Shown here piece by piece: positions 58,868 through 64,000 of a DNA stretch of 64,000 nucleotides. Below the pieces are notes generated by a model. The model saw only the letters and a list, made by a program, of their open reading frames with translations, ran no database searches and had not been told where the DNA came from. The stretch lies in the NCBI GenBank assembly GCA_026393975.1, contig JAPKZD010000009.1, forward strand, positions 124,001 to 188,000, in the 5' to 3' direction. Each line of letters opens with the position of its first letter. Positions within the stretch are counted from its first letter, which is position 1. This stretch comes from Candidatus Aminicenantota bacterium. GTDB lineage: Bacteria; Acidobacteriota; Aminicenantia; Aminicenantales; Saccharicenantaceae. The position numbers were made by a program, and so were the translations under genes.

Positions 58868-59446
58868 ATGGAAGAAAGAGACCGGATGACGAATGCTCCC
58901 ACGCTGGCGAGCCGGCGGCGGTTCCTTGGCTTAGGCGCGGCCGCGCTGTCCTTTCCGTTCCTATCGCGGCTTTCCGCCTTTGCCGCTCCCGAGACGCTTC
59001 CTCCCGACCGCGGCCTGTCCTTTTACAATACCCACACCGGAGAATCCGCGACCGTCGAGTATTGCCATTCGGGCTGTCTCATCCCCCTTTCCCTCGAGAA
59101 GATCAACCACATCCTGAGGGACCACTTAACCGGGGAAACAAAGGACATCGACGTCCGCCTCCTCGACCTCCTTTACGCCCTCTCCCGCAAGATCTCGACG
59201 GACGAGCCCTTCCATGTCATCTCCGGCTACCGGTCGCCCCGGACCAACGCCGCCCTGCGGGCGGGCGGCGGTGGCGTCGCCGCGAATAGCCTCCACCTTC
59301 TCGGGCAGGCTATCGACATCCGCGTCCCCGGCCTCAAGCTCCGGGACCTCTATCGGGCGGCGGTGGCCCTTCACGGCGGTGGTGTGGGCATCTATCCCGC
59401 TTCGGATTTCGTTCACGTCGACGTCGGCCGCGTCCGGACCTGGTGA
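58868..59446 (+). CDS. Tat-exported DUF882 / MepK-like peptidase (M15 superfamily)
   Basis: 192 residues. Tat signal with twin arginine in SRRRFLGLG (about 15-23). The M15-type metal residues are visible: H143 and D150 in SLHLLGQAIDI and H183 in FVHVDVG; ISGYRSPRTNAAL is the usual preceding motif. Relatives such as Escherichia coli MepK (YcbK) cut peptidoglycan cross-links. AAGGAAGG precedes ATG 58868. Length is normal. Confidence 0.88.
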   Translation: MEERDRMTNAPTLASRRRFLGLGAAALSFPFLSRLSAFAAPETLPPDRGLSFYNTHTGESATVEYCHSGCLIPLSLEKINHILRDHLTGETKDIDVRLLDLLYALSRKISTDEPFHVISGYRSPRTNAALRAGGGGVAANSLHLLGQAIDIRVPGLKLRDLYRAAVALHGGGVGIYPASDFVHVDVGRVRTW

Positions 59447-59460
59447 ACCGACCTGCATAG

Positions 59461-60729
59461 TTAGACCAAAAATGGGATCGTCTGCGGGCCTTCGGGCATG
59501 ACGCAGATGGATGCGCCGCGGCCGCATTTTGCGAGAAGCTCGGCCACCGTGTCTTCTATGCGACGGCACGGCAGAAGGAGGGCCGAGCGGATCTCATCGT
59601 CCGTCAAGCCGTCCGACTTCACGTAGATATCCGCCTTGAGTTGGATGAGGGCTTGGATGTGGGCCTGCCATTGGTCCTGCTCGAGGAATCCGGGGGCGCA
59701 GATCTTATCAAGGAGCTCCCGCGGACTTCGTGATTCCCGCAGGATCTTCCCGTAAAGCCCGTGCTCGGGAATTCCATCCCAACAGCTGGTGGCGATGATG
59801 ATCGCGCCGCCCGGCCTGACGATCTGGTCGGCAGCCCTCATCCCCTTGACCGACTGGTAGAGATTGATGTCGAGCGGGTATCCGGAATTGGTCGTGACGA
59901 CGATATCGAACGGCCGCGGCACGGCGACCATGGCCGAGCGCTTGACGAAGGCGCAGCCGGCCGCATGGGCCTGGTCCAGGTCACCGGCGAAAACCCCGGT
60001 GACGGCTTTGTCGCGGTTCAGGGTGACGTTCAACAGGAAGAGCCGTCCGGCCTGGCCCGCGACCTCGCGCACTTCCTCCCAGATAGGATTCCCTTGGGTA
60101 ACGCCCCAGATGGCCTTCGGGTGGCCGATCATTTCGGCGTCGTGGTTGCCGAGGACGGTTCGCTGGCCGGCCATTCCGGGCATGATCGCTTTGCCTCCCC
60201 CGGAAAAGCCGGCGAAAAGGTGGGGCTCGATGAAGCCGGTCAGGACCTTCAGGTCGCAGGCCATGAGCTCGGCGTTGAGCCAGGTCTCGTGACCCTTCGA
60301 GGTCACGCCGACCCTGACCTGGGTGGCCGGGTCGAAGGTATTGTTCTGGACGATGCGGCGGCGGTCGAAGATGGCGTTTCCGAACATGCCCCTGAGTTCG
60401 GCCTCGGTGTTGGGCCGGTGGGTGCCGAGGGCGTTGAAAAGCGTGATTTCAACACCGGGAATCGCGTCCAGGACTTCGAGAACGGCCGTGAGGAGCAACG
60501 GATTGGGCGCGGGCCGGGTGATGTCGCTGAAAACGACGCCGACACGCATGCCGGGGCGGACGATGTCGCCGAGGGGCGGCGAGCCGATGGGCTTGCGCAA
60601 GGCGGCCCGGACAGCGGCCTCGAGGTCGGCCAGGGCCGGGACGAAGGTCGGCTCGACGACGGTGACGTTGAGCGAATCGTCGAGCTCGATCGGCAGCCCC
60701 GTTTTTCCGTAGGCTAAATGAACTCTCAT
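59461..60729 (-). CDS. larA: LarA-family (lactate racemase) protein
   Basis: 422 residues. Nickel-pincer enzyme residues are conserved with constant offset from Lactobacillus plantarum LarA: H104 (GTHR), H170 and K180 in EPHLFAGFSGGGKAIMPG, H196 in GNHDAEM, plus D69/R72 (SDITRP). Lys180 is the residue that holds the pincer cofactor. It interconverts L- and D-lactate or epimerises another 2-hydroxy acid. The cofactor genes larB, larC and larE are not in the window. A TAAAAT box lies nine bases before the ATG. Confidence 0.9.
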   Translation of the reverse strand: MRVHLAYGKTGLPIELDDSLNVTVVEPTFVPALADLEAAVRAALRKPIGSPPLGDIVRPGMRVGVVFSDITRPAPNPLLLTAVLEVLDAIPGVEITLFNALGTHRPNTEAELRGMFGNAIFDRRRIVQNNTFDPATQVRVGVTSKGHETWLNAELMACDLKVLTGFIEPHLFAGFSGGGKAIMPGMAGQRTVLGNHDAEMIGHPKAIWGVTQGNPIWEEVREVAGQAGRLFLLNVTLNRDKAVTGVFAGDLDQAHAAGCAFVKRSAMVAVPRPFDIVVTTNSGYPLDINLYQSVKGMRAADQIVRPGGAIIIATSCWDGIPEHGLYGKILRESRSPRELLDKICAPGFLEQDQWQAHIQALIQLKADIYVKSDGLTDDEIRSALLLPCRRIEDTVAELLAKCGRGASICVMPEGPQTIPFLV

Positions 60730-60738
60730 TCTAGCTCT

Positions 60739-60744
60739 ATTTTA
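60739..60744 (-). promoter_or_regulatory. -10 box nine bases upstream of larA
   Basis: TAAAAT on the minus strand. The -35 region is poor (T-rich). The distance to the start codon fits a leaderless mRNA. Confidence 0.35.
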
Positions 60745-60766
60745 CCTCAAACCGGCTTTAAAAAAA

Positions 60767-60994
60767 TGGGGACACGTACGGCAGGCGCAGGAAAGAACGG
60801 GGACACGTACCGGAAGTACATGTCCCTTCTTAGCGGCGATCTCGTGCGGACGGACAAGAATGGGGATATGTACTCTTTGTACGTGTCCCCATTCTTGGCG
60901 CCTTCGTCAGGGCCCATGCAGATTAACGCTAAGAAAACGGGGACACGCCCTAAAGGGCCTTTACCGGGCCCTTTAGGACATGTTCCCCGTTCTT
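60767..60994. repeat. Cluster of GGGGACAC hairpins (REP-like)
   Basis: Four GGGGAYAY-headed units in 228 bp: a half unit GGGGACACGTACG at 60768-60780; a hairpin 60793-60831 (stem GGGACACGTAC with GTACATGTCCC); a hairpin 60856-60896 (18-bp arms with two wobble pairs, loop TCTTT); and a hairpin 60931-60994 with arms opening AAGAA and ACGGGGACACGCCC. Most arms end in AAGAA/TTCTT. The core matches the palindrome at 32891-32927. The 60730-61027 gap holds only this cluster and the larA leader. Confidence 0.88.
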
Positions 60995-61027
60995 CCCCCC
61001 GTTCCTCCTCGCCGGAACGTAACCGTT

Positions 61028-63517
61028 CTAACGAGCGTCCACCACCGTCAGGCGGTAGAGCCCCGCTCCGTGATACGGGACAACCGGGGCGAACTCGCCG
61101 GTGAAGACGCCGACCTCTTTTCCGCTCCAGACGTCCTTGACGGCGACGGGTCTGTCGAAGCCCACCTCGGAAAGCCGGACCGGGACGGCCGTCCCGGCTT
61201 CGGGACCGTGCTCTCCCCTGTCGCCCGTATTGAAGAGGGCGACATATTTCGCCCCACCGTCCGCGTCATCCGCCGTCCAGGCGACCAGGCCGTTCGCGCG
61301 GAAAAGCTGGCGGTTGTTGCGGCTGCTCTGGTTGACCGTCAGGACCTCGGCGTTGGTGATGAGCGCGAGCGTCCAATCATCGCTCGCAGGGAGATGCCCG
61401 CCGAACATCAACGGGCAACGGGCGACGGCCCAAAGCGTCATGACCGTCCTCTGTTCGTCACGGCTGAGGAAATTGGGCACGTCCTCGCGGCCGCCGTGCG
61501 AGGTCATCTCGAAATAGCCTTGATTCATGGTCCGGTTCTTGGACCAGCCCGCCGGGAGGAACCGCAGATGCCCGAGGGGCAGCATATCCGGGTCGAGCCA
61601 ATGTCCAGGCCCCGCGTGCGGAGACCAGTCGTGGAGCTCGCGGAAAGCAGGCAGGACTTGGTCCCAATAATCCCAGAGGTCCCCGAGCAGACGCCACATG
61701 TTGGCGTTCTTGACGAGCTCGTCGGCGCGGTCGAGCGGCATCGGCCCATAGGATAAGCTGAGGACGATGGGCCGGCCCGTCCGGCCGATGGCCCGGCGCA
61801 GCATGGCGATCTCCTCGCCCCGGAAGCAAAGGTCGTCGGCCTTGACGAAATCGACGCCCCAGGAAGCGAGCTGGCGGAAGAGCGAATCGTACCACTCCTG
61901 CGCGCCAAGCTTCTTGACGTCGACGCCCCACTGGTCCTCGTTCCAGTCGCAGAAATCGACCTTGTCGGCGATATCGGCGGCCCGATAAGGAGTGCCTTCG
62001 ATGGGCGTGTTCCGTTCGACGGCCAGCCGCGGGATGCCGCGGACGATGTGGACGCCGAACTTGAGCCCCTTCCGATGGACATCATCGGCAAGAGGCTTGA
62101 AGCCGCGCCCGCCGGCCGCCGACGGGAACCTCGACTCGGCCGGGACGAAGCGTCCGAACGCGTCGACCTCCGATTTCGAATGGACGGGATAGTCCGGCCC
62201 GAGTCTCTGCGGATCGGACCACTCGATGTCGACGACGACGTAGCGCCAGCCGAGCTTGGCCAGCTTCGCGGCCATGAAGTCGGCGTTGGCCTTGACTTCG
62301 TCCTCGGTCACGGCCTGGCCGAACGAATCCCAGCTGTTCCAGCCCAGGGGCGGGGTAAGGGCCCAGGCGTGGAAAGGTTCCGTGACGGCGCGTGTTTTCT
62401 CGTTATCGGCCGGACGGACTTTCCCGGCCAGCTTGCGGATGAGCTCGACTTCAGCCGCAATGTAGGGCTTCCCGTTCGCCCGGAAGATATCGTGGAACCA
62501 GACCGCGGGCTCCGGGCTCCCTTCCTTCGACCCCCAGGGAAAGATCGTCTGGGTCTTGCCGTTCACGAAGCCCCAGTTCATGGCCCCGACGTCCTCGGAC
62601 TTGAAGAGAGGCAGGATGTCTTCGAACCGGCTGCCGGCCGTCCGGGCCATGTATTCCGTGCACACGAGCGGGCGCCCGTGGACCTTGAGCGCGTCGATCT
62701 TGCTCTTCGTCCCGGCCCTGTCCGTGTAGGCATGGAAGGAGATGATGTCGGAATTTTCGACCTGGAACCGGTTGAGCGCGGCGAACTCTTTCGATTCGTC
62801 CCAGATCCCCGCGGTCAGCGGTTGGGCGGGCGCGGCCGTCCGGGCCCAGGCGAAGGCCTTCTCGAGGAGCGGCAGGGACCTCGAGCCGTAGCCCGAATTC
62901 CCCGGCTCGTTGTAGAGGTCCCAGGCCAGGACGCGCCGGTCCTCCCGGAAAAAGCCGACGACCCCTCGGGTGTAGACCTCGAGGACGCCCCAACGCGCCG
63001 GATTCTCGGCGAGGTCCGGGCCGGGGCACTGCACCCAGCCCGAATTGTGGACGCCCGGCCGCGGCTTAGGCTGGGGACCCAGCCGGAATTTGGCGTTCCA
63101 GCAGTCGTCGAAGAGGACGAACATGGTCCCGATGTGGTGCTTGTCGGCAATCGCGAGAAACCGCTCCAGCCGTTTCAGGAACCCGCCGGGGTCCTGCTCC
63201 CAAAGGAGATAATGGAGGAAGACCCGGACCGAATCAAAGCCCAGGTCTTCGGCCCAGCCGAGTTCCTCGTCGATCGTCGCCGGGTCGAAGGTCTCCGCCT
63301 GCCACATTTCCAGGGTGTTGACGGCCGTCCGGGGGATGTAGTTGCAGCCGAGAGCCCACGGTTGCGACCCAGCCCAGGCCCGGGCTTTGATTTCGCTCCA
63401 GCGGCGGGTCGGATCTTTCGCTCCCTGTTGCTGGGCATGGGCGAATGAAAGGGCGAATACGACCAGGAATGAAAACACGCCCATCCGCATGAACGCGCAG
63501 TTCTCTTGAATGGCCAT
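61028..63517 (-). CDS. Two-domain glycosidase: GH5-like plus GH27-like (alpha-galactosidase type)
   Basis: 829 residues. Signal peptide (about 8-28). Domain 1 (45-370) is a GH5-like barrel with the acid/base E204 in DLYNEPGN and nucleophile E288 in VCTEYM. Domain 2 (385-829) begins PPLGWNSWDSFG, the GH27 opening, and has D561 in FVKADD (nucleophile position), D613 in RLLGDLWD (acid/base candidate) and WLDPDMLPLG, followed by a C-terminal beta-sandwich. It would act on beta-linked chains bearing alpha-galactosyl side groups, such as galactomannan; the substrate is inference. GGAGG precedes ATG 63517; the frame is open upstream but begins with the signal peptide here. Confidence 0.88.
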   Translation of the reverse strand: MAIQENCAFMRMGVFSFLVVFALSFAHAQQQGAKDPTRRWSEIKARAWAGSQPWALGCNYIPRTAVNTLEMWQAETFDPATIDEELGWAEDLGFDSVRVFLHYLLWEQDPGGFLKRLERFLAIADKHHIGTMFVLFDDCWNAKFRLGPQPKPRPGVHNSGWVQCPGPDLAENPARWGVLEVYTRGVVGFFREDRRVLAWDLYNEPGNSGYGSRSLPLLEKAFAWARTAAPAQPLTAGIWDESKEFAALNRFQVENSDIISFHAYTDRAGTKSKIDALKVHGRPLVCTEYMARTAGSRFEDILPLFKSEDVGAMNWGFVNGKTQTIFPWGSKEGSPEPAVWFHDIFRANGKPYIAAEVELIRKLAGKVRPADNEKTRAVTEPFHAWALTPPLGWNSWDSFGQAVTEDEVKANADFMAAKLAKLGWRYVVVDIEWSDPQRLGPDYPVHSKSEVDAFGRFVPAESRFPSAAGGRGFKPLADDVHRKGLKFGVHIVRGIPRLAVERNTPIEGTPYRAADIADKVDFCDWNEDQWGVDVKKLGAQEWYDSLFRQLASWGVDFVKADDLCFRGEEIAMLRRAIGRTGRPIVLSLSYGPMPLDRADELVKNANMWRLLGDLWDYWDQVLPAFRELHDWSPHAGPGHWLDPDMLPLGHLRFLPAGWSKNRTMNQGYFEMTSHGGREDVPNFLSRDEQRTVMTLWAVARCPLMFGGHLPASDDWTLALITNAEVLTVNQSSRNNRQLFRANGLVAWTADDADGGAKYVALFNTGDRGEHGPEAGTAVPVRLSEVGFDRPVAVKDVWSGKEVGVFTGEFAPVVPYHGAGLYRLTVVDAR

Positions 63518-63530
63518 CGACCTGCCTCCT

Positions 63531-64000
63531 CTAGCGCCGCGCTTGTTTATCGTCCGGCCGGCGGTTCGGCACGACGACGGCCTTCTCTCCCGCCGCCAGG
63601 TTGACCATGACCCAGGAGATAGGCCGCCCGGCCTTGTCTCCTCCCTGCAGGGCTTTCCGGGCGATGCCGTTGACCCGCAGCTCTTGCCAACGGCCTTCGA
63701 TGACGGCCTTCCAGACGACGTTCCCGCCGGCGCGGACGGCGAAGGACGTCCCCCGCCTTCCATCATGGCGGACATCCACGACGCTGTCGAAGACCGGCAC
63801 ATTCCGGAGCTCGGCCCATTCCGTCTTCCCGGTGAGCCGAGACCGCGTCGTGACCGTCCGGGCGCGGGCGTCCGGCTCGACGCCCATGAGCCCCGTCGCG
63901 ACCGCCCCGATCACGGCGAATGGAACCGCGGGGTATTCGCGCCGCTTCTTGGCCGGGTCGGAAAGCCTTAGGATCTCGGCATAAGCCGCGTCGTCCGCGC
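63531..64000 (-). CDS. C-terminal part of a probable glycosidase (start beyond the window)
   Basis: The frame is open from the right edge to the stop at 63531, giving 156 residues. The opening (AAYAEILRLSDPAKKRREYPAVP in part, then AVIGAVATGLMGVEPDA) and the rest (LTGKTEWAELRNVPVF, VRHDGRRGTSFAVRAGG, ELRVNG) look like the last helices plus the small C-terminal beta domain of (alpha/alpha)6-barrel glycosidases. The family is not determined. It lies 13 bp upstream of the two-domain glycosidase, on the same strand, so the two are probably one operon. Confidence 0.6.
   Translation of the reverse strand, partial: ADDAAYAEILRLSDPAKKRREYPAVPFAVIGAVATGLMGVEPDARARTVTTRSRLTGKTEWAELRNVPVFDSVVDVRHDGRRGTSFAVRAGGNVVWKAVIEGRWQELRVNGIARKALQGGDKAGRPISWVMVNLAAGEKAVVVPNRRPDDKQARR

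Noticed and set aside
60767-60994. Possible CRISPR array
   Set aside because: The units are hairpins of unequal length and spacing, without identical direct repeats or unique spacers of constant size.

Overview
The window is GC-rich bacterial chromosome, densely packed on both strands, with about 57 protein-coding genes (two cut by the window edges) and one tRNA. A Gram-negative envelope is shown by an Oar/CarboxypepD-type TonB-dependent receptor, an outer-membrane phospholipase A, lipoproteins and RodZ. The load of secreted peptidases and class-C beta-lactamase-like hydrolases, the large TonB receptor and the repeated GGGGACAC/GGGGTCAAAC palindromes suggest an uncultivated lineage near Acidobacteriota, possibly Candidatus Aminicenantes. 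That placement is inference; no marker gene was compared.

Layout. 1-4.3 kb: end of an outer-membrane barrel protein, a PilZ protein, a serine hydrolase, a patatin phospholipase, a truncated metallo-beta-lactamase tail and outer-membrane phospholipase A. 4.5-12.9 kb: a minus-strand run S9 peptidase > M14 peptidase > methyltransferase > Fe-S/FAD oxidase. 13-17.1 kb: orphan genes, a DUF2231 membrane protein and an M20D amidohydrolase. 17.2-18.7 kb: a small AT-richer insert (lipoprotein plus FISUMP protein) abutting tRNA-Arg(CCT), with tRNA 3'-end fragments at 4463 and 17155. 18.8-23.7 kb: housekeeping block mutM, DUF6677-like, ftsE, ftsX, rodZ-like, recO. 23.8-27.1 kb: TonB receptor. 27.1-32.9 kb: archaeal-type gatD/gatE and a K+-independent H+-pyrophosphatase. 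32.9-34 kb: PadR/DUF1700 pair. 34-37.3 kb: giant secreted glycosidase-like protein. 37.4-38.1 kb: vapBC. 39-44.6 kb: PAS protein, a TRAP transporter with TatT component (tatT-dctP-dctQM) and an amino-acid permease. 44.9-49.7 kb: a divergent SecA-like ATPase and a second serine hydrolase. 49.9-53.8 kb: potABCD. 53.8-59.4 kb: a RhaT-cyclophilin fusion, POT peptide transporter, M24 peptidase, a membrane protein and a DUF882 peptidase. 59.5-64 kb: larA, a REP hairpin cluster, a GH5-GH27 two-domain glycosidase and the end of another glycosidase-like gene.

Together the genes fit a heterotroph living on peptides, amino acids and polysaccharide fragments: secreted peptidases, peptide, amino-acid, polyamine and TRAP importers, cytoplasmic peptidases and a pyrophosphate-driven proton pump. 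Several promoters place the -10 box only 8-15 nt before the start codon, so leaderless or near-leaderless mRNAs seem common. No CRISPR array, rRNA, integrase, transposase or prophage gene was seen. The strongest unusual items are bacterial GatDE, the RhaT-cyclophilin fusion, the SecA variant with a C-terminal membrane anchor, the PadR regulator lacking its recognition-helix segment, the tRNA-fragment repeats, and the REP-like palindrome families.
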